The translations under genes were made by a program, and so were the position numbers. From CAZOOM01 sp964460795 (GTDB taxonomy: Bacteria; Omnitrophota; Omnitrophia; Omnitrophales; Aquincolibacteriaceae), in assembly GCA_964460795.1 (NCBI GenBank), contig CAYWRU010000022.1, forward strand, positions 1-45,776: 45,776 bases of DNA. The letters run 5' to 3'. Below are positions 7,586-16,426 of the stretch, in pieces (within the stretch, counting starts at the first letter, position 1; each line of letters opens with the position of its first letter). The notes under the pieces are model-generated. The model was not told the origin of the DNA. It worked only from the letters and a program-made list of their open reading frames with translations, and did no database searches.

Positions 7586-8356
7586 ATGGGCCGGCTCTTC
7601 TTTAAAATGCTGGAACCCCACCTTCGGGAATCCATGCGCGAAGAAATCTCCAAGAATTTGCTTCACAATCGGAAAATGCAGGAAAGCCTTAACTATCGAT
7701 TGGATGCCGTAAATTTGGAATATTCTTTCGGAGATGCCCGGCGGTGTGAAGACGGCTTTGAAATGATGCGATTTGCTGTTGAAACGGCTCAGAAAAATAA
7801 TACGCATGGATTATGGCTGGAATTCGGAGTATTTAAAGGAGAATCCATCAATTTTATTGCGAAATTAATTCCTGAAAAAAATATTTTTGGGTTTGATTCA
7901 TTTGTCGGCCTTCCCGAAGTTTGGAAACGGGGACGCCGGCCCATGCAAGAGGGCACGTTTGACTTGAAAGGTCAGCTGCCTGTGTGCGAAAAAAATGTGT
8001 CTTTAGTTAAGGGCTGGTTTCAGGACACATGGCCGGAGTTTACAGCTCAACATGCAGAACCCGCCGCTTTTGTCCATATTGATTCTGATTTGTACTCATC
8101 GGCCAAGACCGTTCTTGACCAGCTTTCGGTGCAGGAGGGAACGGTCATAGTTTTTGACGAATACTATAATTATGAAAATTGGAAACAAGGGGAGCACCAA
8201 GCTTTTCAGGAGTTTTTAGCCCAGCGAAAACTAAAGGCTGAATGCATTGCATTTTGCCCGACGCGGTCGGCAAAAACCGTCTTTGTAGTGCGAGGATCCG
8301 CCGACTCCCAGTACCGGGCGCCTTCGTTAAATTTTAAATCCTCCAAGGGAATATAA
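7586..8356 (+). CDS. TylF/macrocin-type O-methyltransferase
   Basis: This 256-residue SAM-dependent methyltransferase belongs to the TylF family (metal-dependent sugar and macrolide O-methyltransferases). Motif I is WLEFGVFKGESINFI, the acidic loop is FGFDSFVGLPEVW, metal and substrate residues are in FVHIDSDLYSSAKTVLD, and the post-catalytic block is VIVFDEYYNYENWKQGEHQAFQEFL. The C-terminus (SAKTVFVV) completes the fold. It closely resembles the product of 21435-22277, so the two are paralogues. The start is uncertain: the ATG at 7586 has no good ribosome-binding site, whereas AGGAG at 7546-7550 lies five bases before an in-frame CTG at 7556. It probably methylates a hydroxyl of a glycan precursor, and the exact sugar is unknown. 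Confidence 0.85.
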   Translation: MGRLFFKMLEPHLRESMREEISKNLLHNRKMQESLNYRLDAVNLEYSFGDARRCEDGFEMMRFAVETAQKNNTHGLWLEFGVFKGESINFIAKLIPEKNIFGFDSFVGLPEVWKRGRRPMQEGTFDLKGQLPVCEKNVSLVKGWFQDTWPEFTAQHAEPAAFVHIDSDLYSSAKTVLDQLSVQEGTVIVFDEYYNYENWKQGEHQAFQEFLAQRKLKAECIAFCPTRSAKTVFVVRGSADSQYRAPSLNFKSSKGI

Positions 8357-8400
8357 GGAAGCGCCCTCTCGTTTAAAGAAAATGAATCACTGATTCTGCC

Positions 8401-9798
8401 ATGTTATTTCAGACGCAAACTTTTTTTATTTTTTTTATCATCGTTTATTCCCTCTATCTCTGTTTTTACCGAAAGTATTCCATCCAGAATTTTATCTTGT
8501 TAGCGGCCAGTTACGTCTTTTACGGATGGTGGGACTGGCGGTTTCTAAGCCTCCTCTGGATCTCGACCGTGATGGATTATATCTGCGCCATTCTTATTGA
8601 AAATGCATCGGATCTTCGGAAAAAGAAACGGATACTCATCCTGAGCCTCACGGGAAATCTTGGGATCCTCGGTATTTTTAAATATCTGAATTTCTTCAGT
8701 TTAAGCCTGCATACTCTTTTAAACTCTGTGGGATTGGATGTGCCGCTGCCTGTTTTAAATGCGGTGCTTCCCGTCGGCATTTCGTTTTACACTTTTCAAA
8801 CCATGAGTTACACCCTGGACGTTTACCGGGGGCAGTTCAAAGCGTCCAGGAATTTTTCTGAATTTGCGCTCTTTGTTTCATTTTTCCCTCATTTGGTGGC
8901 CGGGCCGCTTTTGCGCGCACCCAATTTGCTGAAGCAAATTCAAGGTCCGCGGCAGATCACCCTGCGGCACTATGACGAAGCTCTTTTTTTATTGCTTTGG
9001 GGCTATTTTCAGAAAGTAGTCATTGCAGACAATGTATCGGTTATCGTCAATCAGGTTTTTCAAAACTCCGGAGCTTACGGCGGTTTGGATATCGGCCTTG
9101 CGGTCTTGGCCTTTGCCGTACAGATTTATTGTGATTTTTCCGGCTATTCAAATATTGCCCGCGGCCTTGCCAAGCTATTGGGATTTGAACTCAGCATCAA
9201 TTTCAACATTCCTTATGCGGCTCGAAATCCTTCGGAATTTTGGTCGCGCTGGCACATTACGCTCTCTTCCTGGTTTCGCGACTATTTGTATATTCCAATC
9301 GGAGGAAATCGCGGCACTTTATTTCAGACTTGCCGGAATTTAATGATCACGATGCTGCTAGCGGGCCTTTGGCATGGCGCCCGGTGGACTTTTGTGATGT
9401 GGGGGATTTATCACGGATTTCTGCTGCTTATTTATCATGCGTGGCGTCAGCGTTTTCCCCAGAAGATCCTTCCCGATTTTTTACAACGAGTGTTTATGTT
9501 TGTTCTGGTTTGTTTTGGCTGGCTGCTTTTTCGTTCTCAGTCGCTCACGCAAGCAGGACAGATGATCGGTCAATTAGGGATTTCGACCTCTTTATTTACC
9601 GCTTCTTTTTTGAAGGACTTGCTTTTTTTTACCGCGCCCTTGGTTCTCATCGAGTTTTATCAGAAAAAGCATGAGGAACCGCTTTGGTGGAGCTGGCAGA
9701 GTAATAGGGTTAGAATTCCTCTTTATAGCTTTTTCTGCCTTTGGCTTTTAATTTTTAGTGTGCGAGGAAAAATTGAATTTATTTATTTCCAATTTTAA
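8401..9798 (+). CDS. MBOAT family O-acyltransferase (AlgI/DltB/PatA-like)
   Basis: This 465-residue inner-membrane protein has about 10-12 membrane segments. MBOAT landmarks are YVFYGWWDWRFL near residue 40, PVGISFYTFQTMSYTLDVYRG, PHLVAGPLLR, YCDFSGYSNIARGLAKLLGFEL, NPSEFWSRWHITLSSWFRDYLYIPIGGNR and the catalytic histidine His325 in LAGLWHGA. Family members move acyl (usually acetyl) groups across the inner membrane for use on extracytoplasmic glycans such as alginate, peptidoglycan or teichoic acid. The stop is 15 bases before the next gene, whose product has an anchored SGNH-like fold. This matches the usual MBOAT-plus-SGNH pairs (AlgI/AlgJ-X, DltB/DltD, PatA/PatB). I infer O-acetylation of the surface glycan. 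Confidence 0.93.
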   Translation: MLFQTQTFFIFFIIVYSLYLCFYRKYSIQNFILLAASYVFYGWWDWRFLSLLWISTVMDYICAILIENASDLRKKKRILILSLTGNLGILGIFKYLNFFSLSLHTLLNSVGLDVPLPVLNAVLPVGISFYTFQTMSYTLDVYRGQFKASRNFSEFALFVSFFPHLVAGPLLRAPNLLKQIQGPRQITLRHYDEALFLLLWGYFQKVVIADNVSVIVNQVFQNSGAYGGLDIGLAVLAFAVQIYCDFSGYSNIARGLAKLLGFELSINFNIPYAARNPSEFWSRWHITLSSWFRDYLYIPIGGNRGTLFQTCRNLMITMLLAGLWHGARWTFVMWGIYHGFLLLIYHAWRQRFPQKILPDFLQRVFMFVLVCFGWLLFRSQSLTQAGQMIGQLGISTSLFTASFLKDLLFFTAPLVLIEFYQKKHEEPLWWSWQSNRVRIPLYSFFCLWLLIFSVRGKIEFIYFQF

Positions 9799-9813
9799 GC
9801 GGATGCTGAAAGA

Positions 9814-10818
9814 ATGCCTTTAATTCAAAATCGTTTAAAACGATTCTTTATCTTGATTGTTGGGATTCTGGGGATACTTGCGGGAGCCAACTTGTTGGCG
9901 ATTCAGTGGGTCCAGAGTTGCACGCAAGCCGTCATTGAACGGCGATGGCATGCGCTTCTCCAGGTGAAGCAGCCTTCCGAATGGCTCATCCTTGGAGATT
10001 CGACCGGAAATGTTGGAATCATTCCGGAAGTTTTCGAGCAGGAGTTAGGGACGACTGCGGTGAATTTTGCTACGGTTCAAGAGGGGTTCATCCTCAACAG
10101 TGCGTGGATGCTGGATTACTATGTTCATCACGTAGGTATTCCCCGATATGTTTTGATGGTGAATGTTCATACCACTTGGATGCTAAATGAGAAAACATGG
10201 AATAAAATCCACCTACTTTCTCAGATTCCCTTAGCGGAAGAGGTTCGGAATCAACTTCAGCCGTCAGTGCCTGTCAATGGAATTGAACGGCTACAGATTG
10301 AGGTGGATCGTCTTTTTCCTCTTTACTCAAAAAACATTTCCCTGCCGAACCTAATTCGCGACCCTTGGAAGTCCTACCAGAAATGCTGCGGCATTAATCC
10401 GGAAGGCATTGTGCGAATTGCCACGTCGTATCCTGATCGGGTGGTGAAAGCCCTTCCAGGGACTTTGTCCTATGCTCGTGAAGCAAGATTTATGATCTCA
10501 GACCTGAATCTCCAGGCTCTGAAGGCGATGCAGGTCCTGGCTGAACAATATCAGTTTGATATCTATTTTGTCAGCAGTCCGCTCTATGAGGAATTATTTC
10601 ATCATCCGGATTTCCAGTCTTATTTCCGGGACTTTGAAAAAGCTTTGACGGATTGGACGGCGGCGCATCCGCGGATGCATTATCTTTCTTCTCGAGAAAT
10701 CAATCTGGCCTTTCCCAAAAATCAAATGGAAAACTTGGAACACGTTATTGAAGAAGGTGCAAGGATTTATACCCAACGAGTTGCAAGGGCCATGCCGAAA
10801 CACCTCTCCTCGGTTTGA
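9814..10818 (+). CDS. membrane-anchored SGNH-like partner of the MBOAT acyltransferase
   Basis: This 334-residue protein has one N-terminal membrane segment (about residues 9-30) and a periplasmic domain. LILGDSTGNVGI at 57-69 has the block I GDS of SGNH/DltD-AlgX-like hydrolases and transferases, making Ser63 the likely nucleophile. Near the C-terminus ENLEHVIEEGARIY has the histidine (His310) followed by the usual G-x-x-x-Y pattern. The aspartate expected three residues before it is an asparagine (Asn307), so catalysis is less certain. It lies directly behind the MBOAT gene with GAAAG before the ATG. In such pairs this protein takes the acetyl group from the MBOAT channel and places it on the glycan. 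The overall family call is by motif and context. Confidence 0.7.
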   Translation: MPLIQNRLKRFFILIVGILGILAGANLLAIQWVQSCTQAVIERRWHALLQVKQPSEWLILGDSTGNVGIIPEVFEQELGTTAVNFATVQEGFILNSAWMLDYYVHHVGIPRYVLMVNVHTTWMLNEKTWNKIHLLSQIPLAEEVRNQLQPSVPVNGIERLQIEVDRLFPLYSKNISLPNLIRDPWKSYQKCCGINPEGIVRIATSYPDRVVKALPGTLSYAREARFMISDLNLQALKAMQVLAEQYQFDIYFVSSPLYEELFHHPDFQSYFRDFEKALTDWTAAHPRMHYLSSREINLAFPKNQMENLEHVIEEGARIYTQRVARAMPKHLSSV

Positions 10819-10865
10819 GATGTGCTAAAATATTCCCTCAGCATGGTCGCGACTACTGAGAAGCT

Positions 10866-12440
10866 ATGAATCCAACATCCATGAACTCTTACTTATCACA
10901 AGCCGATGCAGTGGCTTGCCCTGTATGCACATCCAAATCTCAAGAAGCTGTTTATGCTTTCCAAGGAGTTTGGAATGAACTCAGGGTTTCCATGTGTTGT
11001 GAATGCGGCTTTTTATTTTCTAATCCGCGCCTGTCGCAACAGAAACTTTTAAACTGGTACCAAGCCCATGGATTACCAACTCGATTACAAACTAGCGCCC
11101 GAGTATCAAAGGAGGCAAGATGGGTGAAGGTATTTTGGGAAGAAATGATCAAGGCGAAATTAGAAAACCCTTTTAAAATTCTCTCGGTCGGGCTATCTCC
11201 ATTTAGCCTGCAAGCTGCGCTGGAATGTGATCCGGGTTTTTGTGAAATTGAAGAACTTCATCCGGTTCAAATCGATAATTTTTTCCATGAAAAGAGTGCC
11301 TCTTTAGCCTATGACGTGATCATTCTTCACCATGCGCTTGAACAATGGGTGGAGCCTCAGGAAGTGTTGGCGCGCCTCAAAAAATATCTGAAAGTGTCGG
11401 GATGCTTTTTGATCAATATCTACAACTTCTATGCGGAGAACCGCTTTGCAAAAATGGCAGAGCCGCCAGACCTCAGATCTTTAAAAAATGGAGATTTCCA
11501 AATCAACTATTTCCAAATCAAGACAGCAAGTCGCCTTTTTGCGCAGTCCGGTTTACGGACGAACCGCGAGCATTTTATCGGCAAATCCCGTGCAATGAAC
11601 GGACAGGGAGAGCATTCAACGATGATGTATCGATGCTCAGTGATGCCGGAGACAGAATGCCAAACCATTCGGAATTTATCGGAGCGGGCCTTTGTTTCCC
11701 AGAAGCGGCTTGTGGAGTTTAAACTCCGCTATGTTAATCTCCGGCGGTCCTGGAAGGAGCGGTTCCTTCGCAGTCATTTTTTTAGAAAGAGCCGGTTTTA
11801 CTGGGTGCGTTTTAGGCACCACGGCTTCTTAAAAAAACTTCTTTATGGGAAAAAGATTTTGATTCTTGGAACAGCCCCGTCGGCACAGGAACTTCAGACC
11901 CTGTCGATTCCCAAAAACGTCTTAGTGATGACCTGCAATGCCGGGCTTTCTTTGTGGACGCAGGTCTCCTCATCCCGTGAAATCGCTGTTTATATTTGCT
12001 CAGGCAATAAGTTGCAAAAAAATTTAACCGAAGAACATCTTTATAAAACTCCGATTCGAACCATTATCTCTGGATTTGTTGAATGGAATGAACGAAAAAA
12101 TGCATTAAGATTACCGCGCCCACGGATCATTCCCTACGACGGTCCATGGGGCGATTTTTATGTGCGCAAACTCCTTTCTCCCTACGCCTTTCAGCATCGC
12201 AAAACCATCTCTGCGGGGCTTCGGCTGCTCCTGTATGCGCTTTATTTCGGAGCTGCTGAAGTGTATTTGCTGGGAATTGATTTAAGCCACCAGGGATATT
12301 TTTGGGGCGGGGAAAATAAGCAAAAGCATCTTGCCGTGGATCTTGATTTTCTCAAAATTTGTTCGCAAAAATATAAAAATATTTATTCGGTGTCTTCGAC
12401 AAGTCCCGTTACCCAGATTATTCCCCACAAGGTTTTTTAG
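10866..12440 (+). CDS. zinc-ribbon plus degenerate methyltransferase fused to a GT42/MAF-like domain
   Basis: This 524-residue protein has the same layout as the product of 5685-7430. The four-Cys zinc site (C18xxC21, C44xxC47) with CGFLFSNPR is kept. The methyltransferase region is not: the glycine-rich SAM motif is replaced by SVGLSPFSLQ (107-116), the acidic residue is lost, and LNHVLEHLY has become LHHALEQWV. SAM binding is therefore doubtful. The C-terminal domain (about 329-522) is intact: ILILGTAPSA, MTCNAG (N358), SAGLRLLLYALYF, LGIDLS, His488 in KQKHLAVD and the ending SVSSTSPVTQIIPHK. It may act only as a glycosyltransferase, with the N-terminal part serving in binding. It is followed after 16 bases by the OafA-type acyltransferase. 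Confidence 0.78.
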   Translation: MNPTSMNSYLSQADAVACPVCTSKSQEAVYAFQGVWNELRVSMCCECGFLFSNPRLSQQKLLNWYQAHGLPTRLQTSARVSKEARWVKVFWEEMIKAKLENPFKILSVGLSPFSLQAALECDPGFCEIEELHPVQIDNFFHEKSASLAYDVIILHHALEQWVEPQEVLARLKKYLKVSGCFLINIYNFYAENRFAKMAEPPDLRSLKNGDFQINYFQIKTASRLFAQSGLRTNREHFIGKSRAMNGQGEHSTMMYRCSVMPETECQTIRNLSERAFVSQKRLVEFKLRYVNLRRSWKERFLRSHFFRKSRFYWVRFRHHGFLKKLLYGKKILILGTAPSAQELQTLSIPKNVLVMTCNAGLSLWTQVSSSREIAVYICSGNKLQKNLTEEHLYKTPIRTIISGFVEWNERKNALRLPRPRIIPYDGPWGDFYVRKLLSPYAFQHRKTISAGLRLLLYALYFGAAEVYLLGIDLSHQGYFWGGENKQKHLAVDLDFLKICSQKYKNIYSVSSTSPVTQIIPHKVF

Positions 12441-12456
12441 CTTTGACGGATCAAAC

Positions 12457-14397
12457 ATGTCCCTAAAATATCGTCCCGAAATAGACGGGCTTCGCGCCCT
12501 TGCGGTAACTGCCGTTGTTCTTTATCATGCCGAATTTTTCTTCCGGGGAAGCCAGCTTTTTATGGGAGGATTTATCGGCGTAGATGTTTTTTTTGTAATT
12601 TCGGGATATCTCATCACTTTGCTCATTTTAAGGGAAATGAAAGAAGGACACTTTCGTTTTTCGAATTTTTATGAACGAAGGGCTCGGCGTATTCTTCCGG
12701 CACTTTTCACAGTTATGAGCGCTTCAATTCCTTTTGCATGGCTCCATTTACTGCCTAAGGCTATGAAGGAATATGCGGCCTCGGTTCTTTCCGCCCTTGC
12801 TTTCAGTTCAAACATCTGGTTTTGGAAGGAGGATAGTTACTGGGCGGAACCGAGCGCTTTAAAACCGTTTTTGCATACCTGGTCGCTTTCCGTGGAAGAG
12901 CAGTTTTACTTGCTTTATCCCATCGCGCTCTTTTTGCTTTGGAAATTCATGCGAAAACACATGAACCGTTTCCTGACAGGCATGTTCCTGCTTTCCCTTT
13001 TTCTGGCGCACTGGGGAAGTCTTAAGAATGCTGATGCAGCCTTTTATCTTTTGCCTCCTCGGGGATGGGAGTTATTAGGAGGTGCTTTGCTTGCTAAGCG
13101 GGAGATCGACTTCGGGCGTCTGAGCCATCCTTTTTTGGCCAAAATCATGCCGGCTCTAGGGCTTTTGATGATTGCAGTTTCTTTTCTATTTTTTGATCAT
13201 CGTCTACCTCACCCCTCCCTGATCACGCTGGTCCCAGTGGCGGGAACGATGCTGATCATTTGGTTTTGCCAGAATAAAGAAGAGTGGATCGCCCGTTTTT
13301 TAACTTGGCGCCCTCTGGTGGGAGTGGGACTTATTTCCTATAGTTTTTATCTCTGGCATTTTCCTTTGTTTGTCTTTGCGCGGATTCAGCATGATGTTTT
13401 GAGTGGGGGCGTCAAATTCGGATGTATTTTGCTTGCGATATTATTATCGACCGCGTCGTATTTTTTGATTGAGAAACCCGCAAGAAACAGAAGCCAAGTT
13501 AGCTCGCGAGTTTTTTTTAGCATCCTTCTGGTTGTTTTTGCTGTCTTGGTTTTTACCTTCAGTTCCATTTATAAAAGGGAGGGTGTAACATCAAGATTCT
13601 CAGAATTGAGTAAGCGAATCAATCTAACTTATTGGGGAGAGGATAAAGAGCAAAGATATCATGACTATGCAACCTATATGGGTTGTTGGGTCTGGGAAGG
13701 AAATCACTCCTCCCATCCGGAGAATCCCTTTGAACCCTGTAAAAATCAGGAGAACTCGTCCATCAAGAAAAAAATTTTGGTGATAGGGGATTCTCATGCG
13801 GCCTGCCTTATTCCTGGACTCATTCATCGTTTTGGCCGAGAGGTGATTGCGCAGCGTACGGCTTCCGGTTGTTTTCCTTCTCCCGGAGGCAACGGGCATC
13901 CGGGATATTGCCAAGCGGAAATGAAACAGGCTTTTGGAGAGATGGAAAATTTAAACCCCGATGTTATCCTCATTGCTGCAGGCTGGGGCCCGAGTGATAC
14001 GCTGGATTTTAAACAATATTTGCTAGAGAAACTTCCAGGTATTCTGGGCACTTATAAATCAAAAACGATTTTAGTTGGACCGCTGGTTCGGTGGGGGGCG
14101 AAGGGGTTACGCACGACACTTTCTGAGATTTTCTATAAAAAAGGGGATTTCCCGAGTGAGTTAGAGCCCGATCCCGTGACTTTTCAACTTGATAAGGAAG
14201 TATCTGAAATCGCCAAACAGATTGGAATCGATTATCTTTCGCCCGTCGAGGCATTCTGCCAAAATGGAAAGTGCTTGACTCAGGTTGACTCCTCTTCTGA
14301 TGCCGTAACTTCTTGGGATTCAGCGCACCTTTCGCAAAAAGCCTCTCAATATCTCATTGAAAAAAACCTCGAAAAAATCAAAGCGCATCTAAGTTGA
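12457..14397 (+). CDS. OafA-type acyltransferase 3 with C-terminal SGNH domain
   Basis: This 646-residue protein has an N-terminal acyltransferase-3 membrane domain (about 1-380, ten or more membrane segments) and a periplasmic SGNH domain (about 430-645). Landmarks are YRPEIDGLRALAVTAVVLYHAEF with His24, GVDVFFVISGYLIT, FYERRARRILPALF and LHTWSLSVEEQFYLLYP. The SGNH part has GDSHA with Ser446 and the closing D-x-x-H (Asp621, His624 in WDSAHLS). Such fused proteins O-acetylate lipopolysaccharide and other surface glycans: the membrane part moves the acetyl group and SGNH delivers it. The ATG at 12457 starts the conserved YRPEIDGLRA block; an upstream extension would overlap the previous gene by 110 bases and is rejected. 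It is a second acetylation system beside the MBOAT pair. Confidence 0.93.
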   Translation: MSLKYRPEIDGLRALAVTAVVLYHAEFFFRGSQLFMGGFIGVDVFFVISGYLITLLILREMKEGHFRFSNFYERRARRILPALFTVMSASIPFAWLHLLPKAMKEYAASVLSALAFSSNIWFWKEDSYWAEPSALKPFLHTWSLSVEEQFYLLYPIALFLLWKFMRKHMNRFLTGMFLLSLFLAHWGSLKNADAAFYLLPPRGWELLGGALLAKREIDFGRLSHPFLAKIMPALGLLMIAVSFLFFDHRLPHPSLITLVPVAGTMLIIWFCQNKEEWIARFLTWRPLVGVGLISYSFYLWHFPLFVFARIQHDVLSGGVKFGCILLAILLSTASYFLIEKPARNRSQVSSRVFFSILLVVFAVLVFTFSSIYKREGVTSRFSELSKRINLTYWGEDKEQRYHDYATYMGCWVWEGNHSSHPENPFEPCKNQENSSIKKKILVIGDSHAACLIPGLIHRFGREVIAQRTASGCFPSPGGNGHPGYCQAEMKQAFGEMENLNPDVILIAAGWGPSDTLDFKQYLLEKLPGILGTYKSKTILVGPLVRWGAKGLRTTLSEIFYKKGDFPSELEPDPVTFQLDKEVSEIAKQIGIDYLSPVEAFCQNGKCLTQVDSSSDAVTSWDSAHLSQKASQYLIEKNLEKIKAHLS

Positions 14398-14402
14398 AGA
14401 GT

Positions 14403-14430
14403 TTGAATCACCGGGTCAGTTTGTTATAAT
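14403..14430 (+). promoter_or_regulatory. candidate promoter for the ABC flippase gene
   Basis: TTGAAT (14403-14408) and a perfect TATAAT (14425-14430) are separated by 16 bases, just after the acyltransferase stop. A start near 14437 would leave a leader of about 65 bases before the GTG at 14504. Confidence 0.45.
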
Positions 14431-14503
14431 CCCCGTACTTGATTTGAGGTAGGTTTTTAGTAGAGTCCCTTCCATGCAAAGGGTTTGATAAGAAAGAGGA
14501 CCT

Positions 14504-16395
14504 GTGGCAATACCGCGATACCAAAAAACGAATGTCCGGGAAACATATCAACTTAAAGATGCGATCAGCCATTTAGGACAGCTGTACCAGCTGTTTCGCC
14601 AAATGGGGATCGTCCCTGTTTATTTCATTCTTTCTATTTTTTGTTCATCGATGTCCATTCTTTTTAATTTGCTGGGCATTGGGCTTTTAATCCCGCTTCT
14701 TCAAGGGGTTATTCGGGGAGATTTTACTAAGGTCCACGACCGTCTCAGGATCATTCCGCGTTTGATAAAGCATTTTCCTGAAATTTTTTCAAATTCTACA
14801 TCCATTTTTTGTTTGCTCTTGGGGATGATCCTGCTGGCGGTGATCATCAAAAATACCCTTAATTATATTGCGGGTTTGACCACGGGACACCAGATTCGGA
14901 CTTCGGCAGCTCGCATACGCAAACTTCTCATTCAGCGGTGCCTGCATTTTGGGAAACTCTATTATGACCGTTCCAGTTTGGGACCGCTGACGGATATTGT
15001 TACAAAAGGCCCCGAAGCCTTTACCGGCCAGCTTCGTTCGCTTCAGGCCTTTTTTTCAAAAATCCTATTGCTCATGGGTTACAGCACCATTATGGTGGTC
15101 ATTTCCTGGCAGCTTTTTTTGTCGGTCATCATCATCCTTCCCGTGATGCATTGGATGACCGCTTGGGTGATCGATCACATGAAAGCTGCCGCAAAACGAA
15201 CCGATTCTGCCCGCATTGACTTGATCGTAAAAATTTTTAACGCCATTTCTTGCATTTCACTTGTGAAATCATCCGCGGCTGAAAAATATGAGGTCGATCG
15301 ACTCGAGAAAGCAAGTCAGGAAGAATTGGAAGGCGATTATCATTCTCAGAAAATAGAGCTTTGGATTCCGGCCATTCAGGATCTGAATACGATGGTGTCT
15401 TTAAGCATCATTACTGTGGCGATTACGGCTTTTAAATTGTCCATGGGCCCTGACCATGCTTCCAAATATTTGATTTTTCTTTTAGTGGCGCGCCGCGCTA
15501 TGCCTTGTTTCAGCGCCGTAAATACTTTCAGGCTTTCTTTGGCGAATATTTCTGCAATTTTGAATCGGTTTTGGAGCATGATGAGCGATGAGGATAAATT
15601 TGTGGTGCCCAGCGGCCCGCGTTTACTGGAATCCTTTAAGGACCGAATCGAGATTCGGAATCTTCATTTTAGCTACCGCGAAAATGTACCGGTGCTTCAA
15701 AACCTCAATCTTGTTATTAAAAAGGGAGGATTGACCGCCATTGTAGGGCCCACGGGAGCGGGGAAGACGACACTCNNNNNNNNNNTTATGATGTTCAGCC
15801 TCAGACCATTTTTTTGGATGGGATCGATATTCGAGAATATGACATAGCTTCCTTGATGCAGTCCATGTCATTGGTTTCACAAGAGCCCATGATCTTGAAT
15901 GAATCACTGCGAGCCAATATTACTTATGGACTTAAACGGGAAGTTACCGATGAAGCAATTTATCAAGCTTTAGAGTATGGGCAATTACGGGAGTGGGTAA
16001 AGCGGCTGCCTGAGGGACTTGATACGGTGGTGGGAGAACGCGGGGTGCAGATGTCAGGAGGCGAAAAACAAAGGTTGGCTTTGACCCGCGCCTTTATAAA
16101 AAAAGCCGATATTATTATTTTGGATGAGGCCACCAGCGCGCTTGATACTAAAACTGAACGGCGTATTCAAGATGCCATGGATGAAGTCATTCAGGGCCGG
16201 ACTGCGATTGTGATTGCCCACCGGTTATCTACTATTGTTTCTGCGGATCATCTGGTGGTGATTGAGGAGGGGCATGTGGTAGAACAGGGGAGTTTTGATG
16301 AACTGATGGCCAAGCGCGGAATCTTTTATGGTTACTGGGACGCCCAAAAAAATGCTAAACTTACCATTGCGTCTGAAATTACTCATAATACTTAA
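14504..16395 (+). CDS. MsbA-like ABC exporter/flippase, fused membrane and ATPase domains, interrupted by assembly gap
   Basis: This protein of about 630 residues has a six-segment ABC transmembrane domain (about 1-350) and an ATPase domain. Walker A (GPTGAGKTTL) lies just before the N run, followed by YDVQPQTIFLDGIDIREYD, a Q-loop (VSQEP), signature MSGGEKQR, Walker B IIILDEATSALD and switch His in IAHRLST. The two halves are in different frames across the ten Ns. In relatives about seven residues separate GKTTL from YD, so the true gap is probably near 20 bases and the gene intact. GTG at 14504 has AGAGGA upstream. In glycan loci this family flips lipid-linked sugars or exports lipid-linked glycans. 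The lipid-linked product of this locus is the natural substrate by context. Confidence 0.88.
15776..15785. other. assembly gap (10 N)
   Basis: Ten Ns sit directly after the Walker A lysine-threonine block of the ABC gene. Eleven bases separate the last complete upstream codon from the next correct codon, which breaks the frame, so the N count is a placeholder and not the real length. Confidence 0.95.
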
Positions 16396-16426
16396 GCGGC
16401 ACAGCCTCATCTTTCAATAGGATGTT

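Noticed and set aside
15700..15850. A frameshifted ABC transporter pseudogene
   Set aside because: The frame change coincides with the N run, and all motifs on both sides are intact. An incorrect gap length is the simpler explanation.
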